From Deltaproteobacteria bacterium (lineage in GTDB: Bacteria > Desulfobacterota > Desulfobacteria > Desulfobacterales > SURF-15), in the NCBI GenBank assembly GCA_019309565.1, contig JAFDFZ010000009.1, positions 1 to 64,000 on the forward strand: a stretch of 64,000 nucleotides of DNA. The letters are read 5' to 3'. The position numbers and the translations under genes were made by a program. Each line of letters opens with the position of its first letter. Positions within the stretch are counted from its first letter, which is position 1. The notes below the pieces were generated by a model that saw nothing but the letters and a program-made list of their open reading frames with translations, did not search any database and was not told the DNA's origin. Below are positions 44,235 through 55,746 of this stretch, piece by piece.

Positions 44235-46200
44235 TTTCGGCTATTTTGAAGAAGAAGCTCTGGGCAAACCTTATGACATAAAGCTCATGAAACGGCTTTA
44301 TCCGTTTACCCGACCCTACCGGCGGTTGCTGTTTGCTTCCATCTTACTGGTCATGTTCATCACCCTGCTCGACCTGTCGATTCCATATGTAACCAAGATT
44401 GCCATAGACCGATACATAGTTCCGGTGGGCATAGCTTCAAGCGCTTTTCCGGATCGGAAAGAAGAAAAGCGATATTATCATGTACCGTTGCGTGATCCAG
44501 AGGCTCTTGCCATAGTGAGGAAGTACACAAGACTTTTTCAAATCGACCAATCTGTTGCACGTATTTCCTTTGAGGATCTGTCCAGGCTGGATAAAGAGGA
44601 TGTGGCACGGTTGCGCCAAAAGGATGCTTACGGGGTGGCGAGGCTCACTGTGGTTTTTCTTATGCTGATTGTGGCGAACTTTGGATTCAACTTCCTGCAG
44701 GTCATGATAATGGAGTATACCGCTCAGAGGATCATGCATGACTTAAGGGCACGGCTTTTTAGACACATGCAGTCGCTTTCCGTGTCTTTTTTCAACCGTA
44801 ACCCTGTGGGACGGCTGGTCACCCGGGTTACCAACGATGTTCAAAACATGCATGAACTTTTCACATCGGTAGTGTCCTTTGTATTTAAAGATCTTTTTTT
44901 GCTTATCGGTATTGCCGCCGTACTTGTCGGCATTGACTGGAAGCTTGCCGCTGTTTCCTTTTCCGTGCTTCCTGTTGTGATCTATGCATCCTTTGTGTTT
45001 TCAGGCAGAGCTAGAAAGATTTTTCGGGTGCTTCGCATGAAGGTAGCAGAAATCAACACGAAACTGTCGGAGACCATCAGCGGAATGAAGGTGATTCAGC
45101 TTTTCAACCGTGAAGCAGATAATCTGCGAAGTTTTGAAAAACTGAATCATGAAAACTACCTGGCCGAAATACGACAGATCCGCCTGTTTGGTGTTTTCAT
45201 GCCCTTCATCGAATTTATGGGTGTTGTTACGGTAGCCGTCGTGCTCTATTACGGAGGAGGGGGGGTTATTGCAAGGCATGTAAGTTTGGGTGCGCTTGTG
45301 GCGTTTATTTCATATATGCGGATGTTTTTTCGACCCATCCGCGACATCGCCGAAAAATACAATATCCTTCAAAACGCCATGGCATCTGCTGAAAGAATTT
45401 TTCTGATTCTCGACAATAAAGACAGACTGCCACAGCGCACAGGCGGAGGTCGTTCTATGTTGCTTTCTTTGGATCGGATTCGCCATGTGGCACTGGATCG
45501 GGTTTCTTTCGCCTATGTTCCAGATGAGCCTGTTTTAAAAGAGGTTTCGTTTCGACTTCACTTCGGCCAGACGCTTGGGATCGTAGGTCCAACAGGTTCG
45601 GGCAAAACGACCCTTATTTATCTTATAACCAGATTTTACGATCCAACCTCGGGTCGAGTCCTTATCAATGGCCGGGACATACGGAATCTTCCCCCTGCTG
45701 ACTTCAGAGCCAGGATGGCGCTGGTTATGCAGGAGCCTTTTCTGTTTTCCGCAACGGTTCGTGAAAACATTTTCTGGGGCAATCGCCGATTTTCCGAAAG
45801 CAGGATCGATCGGATCCTAACCGCTTCGAACTGCAAAACATTTATCGAGAAGTTGCCACAGGGTCTAGATACGGTGCTTTCAGAAGGCACCGGTGCAATT
45901 TCAAGCGGAGAGCGTCAGCTTATATCCATTGCCCGAGCGATGGCCCGTGATCCTGATCTTATTATCCTGGACGAAGCCACCTCTTATATCGATTCACAGA
46001 CCGAGCAGAAGGTCCAGGATGCACTTTTCAATTTGCTGCGCTCTCGAACCGCCATCGTGGTCGCTCACAGGCTTTCAACGATACGCCATGCAGACAGGAT
46101 CATGGTATTGAACCGGGGGCGGATCATCGAAGAGGGAACCCATTCACAACTAATGGAAAAACAAGGGTTCTATTTTCGGCTCCATCGGCTTCAGAGTTAA
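44224..46200 (+). CDS. Heterodimeric ABC exporter, partner subunit
   Basis: A 658-residue half-transporter that pairs with the preceding gene. It has six membrane helices, a long insertion between helices 1 and 2 (YHVPLRDPEALAIV...), then the nucleotide-binding domain with Walker A GPTGSGKTT and an intact Walker B ILDEATS (catalytic Glu). Its signature motif is altered to ISSGERQ, so the two ATP sites are asymmetric. The start is TTG 44224, six bases after GGAGGAG and inside the end of the previous gene; ATG 44182 lies too deep in that gene to be the real start. Confidence 0.88.
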   Translation: MHTDFGYFEEEALGKPYDIKLMKRLYPFTRPYRRLLFASILLVMFITLLDLSIPYVTKIAIDRYIVPVGIASSAFPDRKEEKRYYHVPLRDPEALAIVRKYTRLFQIDQSVARISFEDLSRLDKEDVARLRQKDAYGVARLTVVFLMLIVANFGFNFLQVMIMEYTAQRIMHDLRARLFRHMQSLSVSFFNRNPVGRLVTRVTNDVQNMHELFTSVVSFVFKDLFLLIGIAAVLVGIDWKLAAVSFSVLPVVIYASFVFSGRARKIFRVLRMKVAEINTKLSETISGMKVIQLFNREADNLRSFEKLNHENYLAEIRQIRLFGVFMPFIEFMGVVTVAVVLYYGGGGVIARHVSLGALVAFISYMRMFFRPIRDIAEKYNILQNAMASAERIFLILDNKDRLPQRTGGGRSMLLSLDRIRHVALDRVSFAYVPDEPVLKEVSFRLHFGQTLGIVGPTGSGKTTLIYLITRFYDPTSGRVLINGRDIRNLPPADFRARMALVMQEPFLFSATVRENIFWGNRRFSESRIDRILTASNCKTFIEKLPQGLDTVLSEGTGAISSGERQLISIARAMARDPDLIILDEATSYIDSQTEQKVQDALFNLLRSRTAIVVAHRLSTIRHADRIMVLNRGRIIEEGTHSQLMEKQGFYFRLHRLQS

Positions 46201-46416
46201 TTCGCTCTTCACGCTGCCCGTTAATTGCTGCAATTGTCACATATCACTTGCCCGGGTCTGACAGTCATGATATGAAGACAACTTTAGCGATTTTTATAGA
46301 AATGACGATTGAACCGTACAGTTTGTTGATTAAGAAATTCTTATGCCACAAATCGGGGATCACGGCAGATCCCGTGCTCCTCGTATATCAAACCCTAAAA
46401 AAGGAGGATTGGATCG

Positions 46417-48180
46417 ATGGCTTATAATGCAGTAGAAATGGCAGACTGGCAGATTTCTGAGGCAGCGGAAGAAAATATGCCAACACCCGAGCAGTGGAGA
46501 GAGAAGCTGGGACTTGAAAAGGATGAAATGCTGCCTATGGGCAGGTTGGCAAAGCTTGACTTTCTTAAGATCATAAATCGTCTTAAGGATAGGCCCGATG
46601 GAAAGTACATCGAGGTGACCGCGATTACACCAACCCCACTGGGGGAGGGCAAAAGCACCACGTCCTGCGGGCTTATGGAAGGTCTCGGCATGCGGGGGCT
46701 GAACGTAGGGGGGGCGCTGCGGCAGCCATCAGGAGGCCCTACTATGAATGTAAAGGGAACAGCCGCAGGCGGCGGAAACTCCCTTCTTATTCCCATGACC
46801 GAGTTCTCTCTGGGTCTAACCGGGGACATAAACGATATCATGAACGCTCACAATCTTGCTATGGTGGCTTTAACCGCCCGGATGCAACATGAAAGAAACT
46901 ACACAGATGAGCAACTTCAAAGGCTAAGCGGGATGCGACGGCTTAACATCGATCCCACCCGTGTCGAAATGGGCTGGGTGATGGATCTGTGCGCCCAGGC
47001 ACTTAGAAACATCGTAATCGGCCTTGGCGGCCGGATGGACGGTTTTACCATGCAGTCTTTTTTTGGCATTGCCGTGGGCTCCGAGCTGATGGCCATTCTT
47101 TCCATCGTTCGGGATCTGGCGGATCTAAGAAAGCGGCTCGATGAGATTACAGTGGCTTTCGACCGGACAGGCAATCCGGTTACCACCGGAGATCTGGAAG
47201 TGGGGGGGGCCATGACCGCATGGATGCGCAATACCATTAATCCAACGCTGATGTGCACAGCAGAATACCAGCCGTGCATGGTCCATGCCGGACCGTTTGC
47301 CAACATAGCCGTCGGTCAGTCTTCGATCATTGCGGATCGCATCGGGCTTAAATTGTTCGACTACCACGTAACGGAAAGCGGCTTTGCAGCGGACATCGGC
47401 TTTGAGAAGTTCTGGAATGTAAAATGCCGTTACAGCAAACTTAAACCGCACGTGTCGGTCTTAACCACTACCATCAGGGCTCTTAAGATGCATGGCGGCG
47501 GCCCCAGGGTGGTTCCAGGTATTGCACTTCCCGAAGAATATACCAAAGAGAACCTGGAACTGGTGGAAAAAGGTATACCGAACATGATCCATCATATCAA
47601 CACGATACGAAAGTCCGGTATCAACCCCGTTGTGTGCATTAACTGCTTTCACACCGATACGGAAGACGAAATAAAGATAGTACGCAAAGCAGCCGAACAG
47701 GCCGGAGCTCGGTGTGCAAAGTCAACCCACTGGGCCGATGGTGGACAGGGGGCACTGGAGCTTGCCGATGCGGTCATTGACGCATGCAATGAAAAAACGG
47801 ATTTTAAATTTTTGTACGATCTTAAGACAAAGCTAAGGGATCGCGTTGAATTGATTGCTAAAGAGGTATATGGTGCGGACGGCGTGTCTTGGACACCGGA
47901 AGCCGAGGCAAAAGCCAAGATGCTGGAAGGAGCCCCCAAGTTTGACGATTATGCCACCATGATGGTAAAAACCCATTTAAGCCTAAGCCATGATCCCTCG
48001 TTGAAAGGGGTACCCAAGGGATGGATTCTACCCATAAGAGATGTGCTCATCTACTCGGGGGCTAAATTTCTTTGCCCGTGTGCGGGGACCATCAGTCTTA
48101 TGCCTGGAACCGGCTCCAATCCTGCCTTCAGGCGAATAGATGTGGATGTTGAAACCGGAAAGGTCAAAGGTCTGTTCTAA
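46417..48180 (+). CDS. fhs: Formate-tetrahydrofolate ligase
   Basis: A 587-residue enzyme that ATP-dependently joins formate to tetrahydrofolate, the first step of the methyl branch of the Wood-Ljungdahl pathway, or a route to one-carbon units. The ATP site [16 protein letters not shown] (about 72-87) and the [18 protein letters not shown] segment are characteristic, as are the [18 protein letters not shown]-like stretch and HMHGGGP-like KMHGGGPRV motif. The N-terminal extension relative to the common 557-residue form is modest. AAAAAAGGAGGATTGGATCG gives a strong ribosome site at ATG 46417. Other folate-branch genes are not adjacent. Confidence 0.95.
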   Translation: MAYNAVEMADWQISEAAEENMPTPEQWREKLGLEKDEMLPMGRLAKLDFLKIINRLKDRPDGKYIEVTAITPTPLGEGKSTTSCGLMEGLGMRGLNVGGALRQPSGGPTMNVKGTAAGGGNSLLIPMTEFSLGLTGDINDIMNAHNLAMVALTARMQHERNYTDEQLQRLSGMRRLNIDPTRVEMGWVMDLCAQALRNIVIGLGGRMDGFTMQSFFGIAVGSELMAILSIVRDLADLRKRLDEITVAFDRTGNPVTTGDLEVGGAMTAWMRNTINPTLMCTAEYQPCMVHAGPFANIAVGQSSIIADRIGLKLFDYHVTESGFAADIGFEKFWNVKCRYSKLKPHVSVLTTTIRALKMHGGGPRVVPGIALPEEYTKENLELVEKGIPNMIHHINTIRKSGINPVVCINCFHTDTEDEIKIVRKAAEQAGARCAKSTHWADGGQGALELADAVIDACNEKTDFKFLYDLKTKLRDRVELIAKEVYGADGVSWTPEAEAKAKMLEGAPKFDDYATMMVKTHLSLSHDPSLKGVPKGWILPIRDVLIYSGAKFLCPCAGTISLMPGTGSNPAFRRIDVDVETGKVKGLF

Positions 48181-48207
48181 GTTAAGCGTCCAGTAAGAAC
48201 GATATCG

Positions 48208-48236
48208 GGGCCCGGGCGTTTTGTTCGGGCCCTTTC
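48208..48236 (+). terminator. Likely terminator of fhs
   Basis: GGGCCCG (48208-48214) and CGGGCCC (48226-48232) form a seven-base GC stem around an 11-base loop, followed by TTTC. It is 28 bases after the fhs stop, a suitable place for a terminator. Confidence 0.6.
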
Positions 48237-48314
48237 GATTTTCGGCCATGCGGGCAGCTTACAGTTATTCTGCTCAAGTTTCGCATCCACTACTGTTTTC
48301 AACAATGATAAACC

Positions 48315-49205
48315 CTAACGATTCTCAAGCGGCTTGTTGAAGTGATACACGAAAAGTTTTGTCGCGATCCTGGCAGCGGTATATTCGGAGACTTGAAATC
48401 CTTTGATTTTCACAAGCTCTGTGATATCAGCGGCGATTACCCTTCGTTTTCGCCCGACCGCTCTTATCAGGTCCACCAGTTGCCTGTAGGATAATCCACC
48501 GGGCTCAGGTGTGCCGGTGCCTGGAACAACGGAAGGGTCCAGCCCGTCCAAATCGATTGTCATATACACCTTTTCCGGCAAAGCCTCCACCACCCGCTCA
48601 AGCCAGGAGTTATTAAGTGGATCGATCCCGTGGGCGTAAAAAGTGGTAAATCTTTTGTCTTGAATTAAGCCGAGCTCCTCTCTGCAGATGGCTCGAATAC
48701 CGACCTGGACGATAGGCGCATCGGTCGCCTCTGTAACTCTTCGCATAACACAGGCGTGGTTATACGGGCTTGAATTCCACCTGTCCCTCAAATCAAGATG
48801 AGCGTCTATCTGAAGCACCCCCAGACCGGGATGCGCCTCGCAAGCCGCTAGAATCGGCCCGATTGAAACGGCGTGGTCTCCCCCTATGCAAAGAAGATAT
48901 TTCCCGCGCCGGATGACGGATTCGGCGGCTGTCTTAATTTGCTTAACCGCCTCTTTTGGTTTTCCTTCAGGGATTAACACCGGAAGAGTGTGAATCTTGA
49001 AAGACCCCCAATCCAACAGGGTCTCTTCGTCGATTCTCTCCAGTTGAACCGATGCTTCCAGAACATGATAGGCTCCCATCCCGCTGCCCGTACCATATGA
49101 GGGAGCGCTTTCGTAGCAGACGGGCAGAACCACGATATCCGCATTTTCAAAATCTACGGGCTGAACCTCATCTCCGCCAAAATTGGTGACGTTTCGATGA
49201 ATCAT
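48315..49205 (-). CDS. speB: Agmatinase (ureohydrolase family)
   Basis: A 296-residue ureohydrolase that cleaves agmatine to putrescine and urea. Both Mn-binding sets are present: GGDHAVS (His111), IDAHLDLRD (Asp134, His136, Asp138) and TIDLDGLDPSVVPG (Asp218, Asp220). It is downstream of, and overlaps by one base (TAATG), the arginine decarboxylase gene, making the arginine to agmatine to putrescine route complete within two genes. The pairing is the main reason for choosing agmatinase over guanidinobutyrase or arginase. Confidence 0.92.
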   Translation of the reverse strand: MIHRNVTNFGGDEVQPVDFENADIVVLPVCYESAPSYGTGSGMGAYHVLEASVQLERIDEETLLDWGSFKIHTLPVLIPEGKPKEAVKQIKTAAESVIRRGKYLLCIGGDHAVSIGPILAACEAHPGLGVLQIDAHLDLRDRWNSSPYNHACVMRRVTEATDAPIVQVGIRAICREELGLIQDKRFTTFYAHGIDPLNNSWLERVVEALPEKVYMTIDLDGLDPSVVPGTGTPEPGGLSYRQLVDLIRAVGRKRRVIAADITELVKIKGFQVSEYTAARIATKLFVYHFNKPLENR

Positions 49206-49750
49206 TATTTCACGAATACCGCTGCTGCCAGCACTGTGGTCCAGCGGTTTCCCTCTGCTCCAAGGGCGGCCTGACTGATGTGTTGAGATTTTACGATTTT
49301 GCCGGACATTCTATAGATATCGCGGCGTTCGTCATAGTCCTTGTCGGGATCGAATTCGATACCCAGAGTTGTAGCCAACATGGAGGCGGCAAGGTCTTCT
49401 GCATATTCGCCGGCTTCTATTTCCGTTTGGCCGAACCCGTGGTGTTCCGAAAGATACCCGTAGCGACCGTGCTCTGCAGGAAGGGCAAGCCCGACGCTTG
49501 CCACGATCCTCCTGCCGGGTTCTTTGCTCTGTTCCTTTGCGAGCACACAGTGTGTAATCTCCCCGGCTTCAAGATGCGACAGCCCCATTTCCATATCGAT
49601 GATGTGACAATGCGGAGGGAATATGGAAGAAACCGTTACGAGATTCAGATGTGCAATACCGGCATTTCGAAGTGCGTTTTCAAAAGAGGCCAGTTTTTCT
49701 CTGTCAACACCTACTCCTTTGGTAAAAAACATGTAACGCGGCACATACAT
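49205..49750 (-). CDS. pdaD: Pyruvoyl-dependent arginine decarboxylase
   Basis: A 181-residue proenzyme of the archaeal-type pyruvoyl arginine decarboxylase family, making agmatine from arginine. The self-cleavage site [10 protein letters not shown] gives cleavage between Ser41 and Ser42, leaving a pyruvoyl group on the beta-alpha product. [20 protein letters not shown] and the terminal [11 protein letters not shown] match the family, as does length (about 165-185). It shares one base with the agmatinase start, so translation is coupled. The start at 49750 follows GGGGG-like GAGAGGGGGGATGTATC. Confidence 0.93.
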   Translation of the reverse strand: MYVPRYMFFTKGVGVDREKLASFENALRNAGIAHLNLVTVSSIFPPHCHIIDMEMGLSHLEAGEITHCVLAKEQSKEPGRRIVASVGLALPAEHGRYGYLSEHHGFGQTEIEAGEYAEDLAASMLATTLGIEFDPDKDYDERRDIYRMSGKIVKSQHISQAALGAEGNRWTTVLAAAVFVK

Positions 49751-49870
49751 GATACATCCCCCCTCTCTTACAGATTTGCTCGAAATCCATAGGCAAACGA
49801 AACGCCGCTATTTCTAATGATCTGTTTCTAATTTGTCAATCCAAAATAAAATCGGCTTGTAACTTAAATT

Positions 49871-49891
49871 TCACCAAGAACTGCTTGGTGA
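49871..49891 (-). terminator. Hairpin after purF
   Basis: TCACCAAG and CTTGGTGA form a perfect eight-base stem around a five-base loop, between the purF stop and the arginine decarboxylase gene. On the minus strand it is followed by AATTTAAG, not a real T-run. It probably ends the glutamate synthase-car-purF transcript, but weakly. Confidence 0.4.
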
Positions 49892-49937
49892 TAGGATATA
49901 GAGCAAAGATAAGAAATGGCGCGCTGTGCCAGGCAAA

Positions 49938-51344
49938 CTATCTTTCAAGACAGAATTTGGATAAATTTTCGTCAAATTCGACCGGATAACAACCATCGAA
50001 ACAGGCTTTGCAGAAATTTGCTTCCGGATCTTCAATACCGGTGGACTCCAAAAGGCCCTCAAGGCTGAGGTAGGCCAAAGAATCAAGACCCAGAGCAGCG
50101 GTAACATCCCTGATAGGGGTGTTTGCGGCAATCAGTTCTCCTTTCGTGGGAAAATCGATGCCGTAGTGACAGGGAAATCGGTGTGGAGGGCCGGCAACCC
50201 GCATATGAACCCTGTTCACACCCAGTTCTCGCAGGGTTTTAACCCGGGTCCTGGCGGTGGTACCACGGATAATCGAATCCTCTATGATGACTATGTCCTT
50301 TCCCCGTAACAGCTCTTTTACAGGGTTCAGCTTGACCCGTACACCGAAATCCCGCATGCTCTGGGAAGGCTGAATAAAGGTTCTTCCAACATAATGATTT
50401 CTAATCATCCCCGTTTCAAAAGGAATCCCGACCGCCTCCGAATACCCTAAAGCTGCATAGGTTCCCGAGTCGGGAAAGGGCATCACCAGATCCGCACTAA
50501 CGGGTGATTCTTTTGCAAGGCGCCTTCCGTGAGATTTTCTGGTCAGATAGACGTTATGCCCGTAAATTGTGCTGTCGGGTCGCGCAAAATAGATAAACTC
50601 AAAGATGCAAAAGGCTCGCCGGTCCGAAGCCGGGGTATGGATGCTTTTGATGCCATCCTCTCCGATAATGACGATCTCTCCGGGATCAAGTTCTCTTATG
50701 AACTTAGCCTGAAGCAGATCCAGTGCGCAGGTTTCAGACGCCAGCACGTAATTTCCATTTAACTGCCCGAGGCACAGGGGGCGGAACCCGTAGGGATCTT
50801 TGATTCCGATGACTTCGCCTCTGCTTGTAAGCATCACAAAGCAGAATGCACCCTTTAGTTTGGAGACGGTCTCGATGAGTGCTCCTTCAAATCCATGTGA
50901 TAAATTCTTCACAAACAGGTGCAGGAATAGTTCGGTGTCCATAGTGGTCTGGAAGATGGATCCTGATTCCTCAAGCTGATTCTTCAGGGTGTGAGCATTT
51001 ACCAGGTTTCCATTCAGGCCCACGGCATAGGATTTCTTTCGATGCATCACCACAAAAGGTTGTGCGTTTACAAGAACCGAGCTTCCGGTGGTGGAGTACC
51101 GAACATGGCCGATGGCGCTTCCTGCACCCAGACGCTCAAGGTGATCCATGGTAAAAACATCGGAAACCAGACCCATCGCCTTGTGGGAAACAATCTGATA
51201 ATTCCTGCTGACACAAATTCCAGCACTTTCCTGACCCCGGTGCTGAAGCGCATATAACCCGAAATAGGTCAGCTTTGCTGCTTCGGGATGTTCGTAGATA
51301 CCGAACAGGCCGCAGGATTCTCTTGGTTTGTCACTAAAATTCAT
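49938..51344 (-). CDS. purF: Amidophosphoribosyltransferase PurF
   Basis: A 468-residue enzyme catalysing the first committed step of purine synthesis, using glutamine and PRPP. A ten-residue propeptide precedes the catalytic Cys11 (CGLFGIY), as in the Bacillus-type enzymes that also carry a 4Fe-4S cluster; cysteines for it are seen at NFCKACFDGCYP near the C-terminus. The PRPP loop is VIIEDSIIRGTTAR. It begins 18 bases after the carB stop, so it is probably in the same operon, a glutamine-using gene following the glutamine-using carA. Confidence 0.95.
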   Translation of the reverse strand: MNFSDKPRESCGLFGIYEHPEAAKLTYFGLYALQHRGQESAGICVSRNYQIVSHKAMGLVSDVFTMDHLERLGAGSAIGHVRYSTTGSSVLVNAQPFVVMHRKKSYAVGLNGNLVNAHTLKNQLEESGSIFQTTMDTELFLHLFVKNLSHGFEGALIETVSKLKGAFCFVMLTSRGEVIGIKDPYGFRPLCLGQLNGNYVLASETCALDLLQAKFIRELDPGEIVIIGEDGIKSIHTPASDRRAFCIFEFIYFARPDSTIYGHNVYLTRKSHGRRLAKESPVSADLVMPFPDSGTYAALGYSEAVGIPFETGMIRNHYVGRTFIQPSQSMRDFGVRVKLNPVKELLRGKDIVIIEDSIIRGTTARTRVKTLRELGVNRVHMRVAGPPHRFPCHYGIDFPTKGELIAANTPIRDVTAALGLDSLAYLSLEGLLESTGIEDPEANFCKACFDGCYPVEFDENLSKFCLER

Positions 51345-51362
51345 CCTTCACCTCGGCTGTTT

Positions 51363-54300
51363 TCATACCGTATGGTATTCCTGGAGCGGTTTTACGGATA
51401 ATTTCTTTGCTTTCAGTGCCGCAATGCCCCTGCACATGGCGATTGCACCGGCGGTTGTGGTCGCATAGGGGATGTTGAATTTGATCGCGGCCCTTCGGAT
51501 CATATACCCATCGCGTACGGGGCCCGGTTCTTCGCCGCTTGCAGTGTTTATGATAAACTGGATATCTCCGTTTTTGATGGCGTCAACCACATTGGGACGT
51601 CCGGCCGAGACCTTTTTGATCATTTTGTTCCGGATACCGTTCTTTTTCAAGAAACCCGATGTGCCACGGGTTGCCATTATTTCGAAATTCATTTCACTGA
51701 ACAGCCGTGCTACCGGCAGTATCTTCTTTTTGTCAGGATCTGCAACGCTGATGAAAACAGCACCCCAAACCGGAAGGAGCTGTCCAGCAGCAATCTGGGC
51801 CTTTGCATATGCAGTACCAAATTGCAGGTCGATTCCCATCACCTCTCCGGTGGACTTCATTTCCGGCCCGAGCAGGGTGTCCACATCCGGAAACCGATCA
51901 AAGGGAAGTACGGCTTCTTTTACCGAGATGTGATGGGGAATTCTTTCATGCTCAAGGCCCAGGTCCTTAAGGGTTTTGCCCAGCATCACCTTTGTCGCCA
52001 TCTTGGCCAGCGGGATACCTGTAGCCTTGCTGACAAAAGGGATGGTTCTGGATGCTCTGGGGTTTACTTCAAGCACATACAGTTGTCTGTCTTTTATGGC
52101 GTATTGAACATTCATCAAGCCAATAACATTCAGTTCCGCTGCCATCGCCTTGGTGGCAGCGGTTATTTCTTCAATGCTTTCGGGGTCGATATCATATGGC
52201 GGAAGCACGCAGGCCGAGTCTCCGGAATGGACCCCTGCGGCTTCGATGTGCTCCATAATACCGCCGATGATGGTCACTTTACCATCCGAGATGGCATCCA
52301 CATCCACCTCAAAGGCATCTTCCACAAACTTGTCGATAAGCACCGGATGCTCGGGAGATGCCTCTATGGCAAGTCGTGTGAAGCTTTCCAGCTCCTTCGG
52401 GTCGTAGACGATTTTCATGGCTCTTCCCCCCAGAACATATGAGGGGCGCACTATAACAGGATATCCAATATCTCTTGCGACTTTAAGGGCTTCATCCACG
52501 GACATGGCTGTGCCGTTTTCCGGTTGAATAAGGTTGAGCTTTTTCAGCATCGCCTGAAACTGTTCCCTGTTTTCCGCTCGATCGATACTTTCTGGCTGGG
52601 TGCCAAGTATCGGCACCCCAGCCTCTGCCAGCGGGACCGACAGGTTCAAAGGGGTCTGCCCCCCGAACTGAACAATCACTCCAAAGGGTTTTTCGGTCTC
52701 AACAATATGAAGAACATCTTCTTTGGTCAGGGGTTCAAAGTAAAGTTTATCTGAAGTATCGTAGTCGGTGCTGACGGTCTCTGGATTACTGTTTACCATG
52801 ATACTCTCAATGCCCTCTTCTTTAAGGGCAAATGACGCATGCACGCAACAGTAGTCGAATTCGATGCCCTGTCCGATCCGGTTGGGACCCCCGCCTAGAA
52901 TCATCACCTTTTTGCGGTCAGAAACCCTTGCTTCATCTTCTGTTTCATAGGTGGAATAATAATAGGGAGTAGCCGCTTTGAACTCCGCTGCACAGGTATC
53001 AACCAGCTTGTAGACCGGCCGGATGTTTAGCTCGGTTCTGCGCTTCTTGACAACGTCCTGTTCGGAGCCGGACAGATAAGCAATCTGCAGGTCTAAGAAC
53101 CCCCATGATTTTGCTCGGCGAAGCATCTTATCGGGGATCTGTCCATCTGTCCGATAAAGCTGCTGTTCCAGTTCCACGATCTGTTTGATCTGGTGTAGAA
53201 ACCAGGGATCGATGCCCGTCAGTTCATAGATGTTTTCAATGGACATACCCATCTGAAGTGCATGACGCAGGTAGAAGATCCTTTTGGAATTGGGTGTGGC
53301 GAGTTTTTCTTCCACTTCGGCAATGGTCGAAGGTTTTTCACCATCCCTGCCGTCTGCCCCCAGCCCGAAACGACCGATTTCAAGGGAACGAAGTCCCTTT
53401 TGAAGCGCTTCTTTGAAGGTTCTGCCGATGGCCATGGTCTCTCCTACAGATTTCATGGCAGTGGTCAGGAAGTCTTTGGTTTCCGGAAATTTTTCAAACG
53501 TCCAGCGCGGGATTTTAACAACACAATAATCAAGGGTTGGTTCAAAGGAGGCAAGGGTCTCGCCTGTAATATCATTGGGAATTTCATCCAAGGTTAACCC
53601 AACCGCCAGCTTGGCGGCAATCTTGGCGATGGGAAATCCCGTTGCTTTTGAAGCCAGAGAAGAGCTGCGGCTTACCCTTGGGTTCATCTCCACCACAATC
53701 ATCTCCCCGGTGCGGGGGTGTATGGCGAACTGGACGTTTGAGCCGCCCGTGTCCACCCCGATCTCCCTCATGATATCGATGGATGCGTCTCGCATCATCT
53801 GATATTCCCTGTCGCTTAGCGTCTGGGCCGGGGCGACCGTAATGCTGTCTCCGGTATGAACGCCCATGGGATCCATATTCTCTATTGAGCAAATAATGAC
53901 AACATTATCGTTATGATCCCGCATGACTTCCAATTCGTATTCTTTCCAGCCCAGAACCGACTCCTCGAGCATCACCTGATGGATCAGGCTTGCATCCAGT
54001 CCGGCTTTGGCGATCTGAGACAGATCCTCGGCATTGTAGGCAACCCCGCCTCCTGTCCCTCCCAGAGTATAGCTGGGACGAACAATAATGGGGTATCCGA
54101 TCTGTTCAGCTACAGCCCATACCTGCTGCATGGAATTGGCGAACCCGCTGTTGGGAATTCGCAGGCCGATTCGTTCCATTGAGCTGCGGAATCGATCCCT
54201 TTCCTCGGCTTTCTGAATGGATTCCGGGCAGGCACCGATCATCTCTACACCGAATTTTTCAAGAACCCCCCTTTTGTATACTTCGATGGCGGTGTTTAGA

Positions 54301-54584
54301 CCCGTCTGGCCCCCCAGGGTAGGCAACAGAGCATGAGGGCGTTCTTTTTCGATAATCATCTCAACGATCTCAGGGGTGATCGGTTCGATGTACGTCCGGT
54401 CCGCAAATTCCGGATCGGTCATGATGGTTGCCGGATTGCTGTTGACCAGAACCACGTCATAACCTTCCTCTTTAAGAGCCTTGCATGCCTGGGTACCTGA
54501 GTAATCGAACTCACACGCCTGGCTTATGATGATGGGACCGGCACCGATAATCAGAATTTTCTTAATGTCTGTTCGTTTCGGCAT
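51363..54584 (-). CDS. carB: Carbamoyl-phosphate synthase large chain
   Basis: A 1,073-residue synthetase that makes carbamoyl phosphate from bicarbonate, ammonia (from carA) and two ATP, for arginine and pyrimidine synthesis. The two homologous ATP-grasp halves are evident ([10 protein letters not shown] and [27 protein letters not shown] and [17 protein letters not shown]). A C-terminal allosteric MGS-like domain holds [14 protein letters not shown]. Full length. One base separates it from carA. Confidence 0.97.
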   Translation of the reverse strand: MPKRTDIKKILIIGAGPIIISQACEFDYSGTQACKALKEEGYDVVLVNSNPATIMTDPEFADRTYIEPITPEIVEMIIEKERPHALLPTLGGQTGLNTAIEVYKRGVLEKFGVEMIGACPESIQKAEERDRFRSSMERIGLRIPNSGFANSMQQVWAVAEQIGYPIIVRPSYTLGGTGGGVAYNAEDLSQIAKAGLDASLIHQVMLEESVLGWKEYELEVMRDHNDNVVIICSIENMDPMGVHTGDSITVAPAQTLSDREYQMMRDASIDIMREIGVDTGGSNVQFAIHPRTGEMIVVEMNPRVSRSSSLASKATGFPIAKIAAKLAVGLTLDEIPNDITGETLASFEPTLDYCVVKIPRWTFEKFPETKDFLTTAMKSVGETMAIGRTFKEALQKGLRSLEIGRFGLGADGRDGEKPSTIAEVEEKLATPNSKRIFYLRHALQMGMSIENIYELTGIDPWFLHQIKQIVELEQQLYRTDGQIPDKMLRRAKSWGFLDLQIAYLSGSEQDVVKKRRTELNIRPVYKLVDTCAAEFKAATPYYYSTYETEDEARVSDRKKVMILGGGPNRIGQGIEFDYCCVHASFALKEEGIESIMVNSNPETVSTDYDTSDKLYFEPLTKEDVLHIVETEKPFGVIVQFGGQTPLNLSVPLAEAGVPILGTQPESIDRAENREQFQAMLKKLNLIQPENGTAMSVDEALKVARDIGYPVIVRPSYVLGGRAMKIVYDPKELESFTRLAIEASPEHPVLIDKFVEDAFEVDVDAISDGKVTIIGGIMEHIEAAGVHSGDSACVLPPYDIDPESIEEITAATKAMAAELNVIGLMNVQYAIKDRQLYVLEVNPRASRTIPFVSKATGIPLAKMATKVMLGKTLKDLGLEHERIPHHISVKEAVLPFDRFPDVDTLLGPEMKSTGEVMGIDLQFGTAYAKAQIAAGQLLPVWGAVFISVADPDKKKILPVARLFSEMNFEIMATRGTSGFLKKNGIRNKMIKKVSAGRPNVVDAIKNGDIQFIINTASGEEPGPVRDGYMIRRAAIKFNIPYATTTAGAIAMCRGIAALKAKKLSVKPLQEYHTV

Positions 54585-54585
54585 T

Positions 54586-55746
54586 TCAATTGATCGTCGT
54601 TGGGGGTTTCGTAAGTTCTTCCATCATTTTTATAAAATCATCAAACAGGTATCTTGCATCATGGGGCCCGGGCGATGCCTCGGGATGGTATTGCACGGCA
54701 AATATGGGAAGTTTTAGGTGTCGAAATCCCTCAAGGGTATTGTCGTTTAGATTGATATGGGTGATTTCGATATCGTTAGGGTTAAGTGAATCAATATCCA
54801 CTGCAAATCCGTGATTTTGAGATGTGATTTCAACCCGCCCGGTCTTTAAGTTTTTTACCGGCTGATTCGACCCGCGGTGGCCGAACTTCAACTTGAACGT
54901 TTTACCCCCAAGGGCGATGCCCAAAAGCTGAATTCCAAGGCAGATACCGAATATAGGCCGGTATTCCAGAAGCTCGCGGATGGTTTTTATCGCATAACCA
55001 ACCGGTTCCGGGTCACCGGGGCCGTTGGACAAAAAAATTCCCCTGGGCGACATGCGCCTGATCACATGAGCCGGGGTGGTTGCCGGCACCACAACAACTT
55101 CGCAGCCCGAATGTTCTAGACGGCGTAATATATTGTATTTTATACCAAAATCAAAGGCCACCACCGAATATCGTTCTCTTCCATGTTTCCAGACGCTTTC
55201 GTCCAGGGAGAATTCATGGCCTATGGGTTGGAGCTTGTCATTTGACCAATAGTAGGCGGTTTTAGTTGAAACCAGGCTGGCAAGATCCTGCCCGCTTATG
55301 CCTGGAATCTTATTTGCCTTTTGAACCAGGGCATCAGGGTCAAGGTTCTCAGTTGAGAGCACAGCGCGCATGGCACCGGCGGTTCGTATGTGCCTGGTAA
55401 GCGCTCGGGTATCCAGCTCCTCGACACCCAGCACACCGTATGCTTTCAAGTAATCGGCAAGGGTGCCCGTGGATCTATAATTGCTGGGATAGGGTTGATA
55501 TTCTCTTACCAGAAACGCCGCCACTTGAATCCGATCTGATTCCACGTCCTGCAGGTTCACACCATAGTTTCCAATCAGCGGATATGTCATGGTCACCATC
55601 TGCCCCCGGTAGGAAGGATCGGTCAGAACTTCCTGATAACCGGTCATACTGGTATTGAAAACTATCTCACCGCTGCTCTCTCCTCTGCCGGTAAAAGAGC
55701 TGCACGGAAAAATGCGCCCGTCCTCTAATACAAGCAATGCTTTCAT
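54586..55746 (-). CDS. carA: Carbamoyl-phosphate synthase small chain
   Basis: A 386-residue class I glutamine amidotransferase that hydrolyses glutamine and feeds ammonia to CarB. The N-terminal small domain ([19 protein letters not shown]) precedes [13 protein letters not shown] and the nucleophile segment [15 protein letters not shown]; the catalytic His-Glu pair is in [13 protein letters not shown]. The residue after GICLG is Ile where His is usual in many CarA proteins. ATG 55746 overlaps the stop of the preceding glutamate synthase gene as ATGA, so translation is coupled; longer starts are ruled out by that. Confidence 0.95.
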   Translation of the reverse strand: MKALLVLEDGRIFPCSSFTGRGESSGEIVFNTSMTGYQEVLTDPSYRGQMVTMTYPLIGNYGVNLQDVESDRIQVAAFLVREYQPYPSNYRSTGTLADYLKAYGVLGVEELDTRALTRHIRTAGAMRAVLSTENLDPDALVQKANKIPGISGQDLASLVSTKTAYYWSNDKLQPIGHEFSLDESVWKHGRERYSVVAFDFGIKYNILRRLEHSGCEVVVVPATTPAHVIRRMSPRGIFLSNGPGDPEPVGYAIKTIRELLEYRPIFGICLGIQLLGIALGGKTFKLKFGHRGSNQPVKNLKTGRVEITSQNHGFAVDIDSLNPNDIEITHINLNDNTLEGFRHLKLPIFAVQYHPEASPGPHDARYLFDDFIKMMEELTKPPTTIN

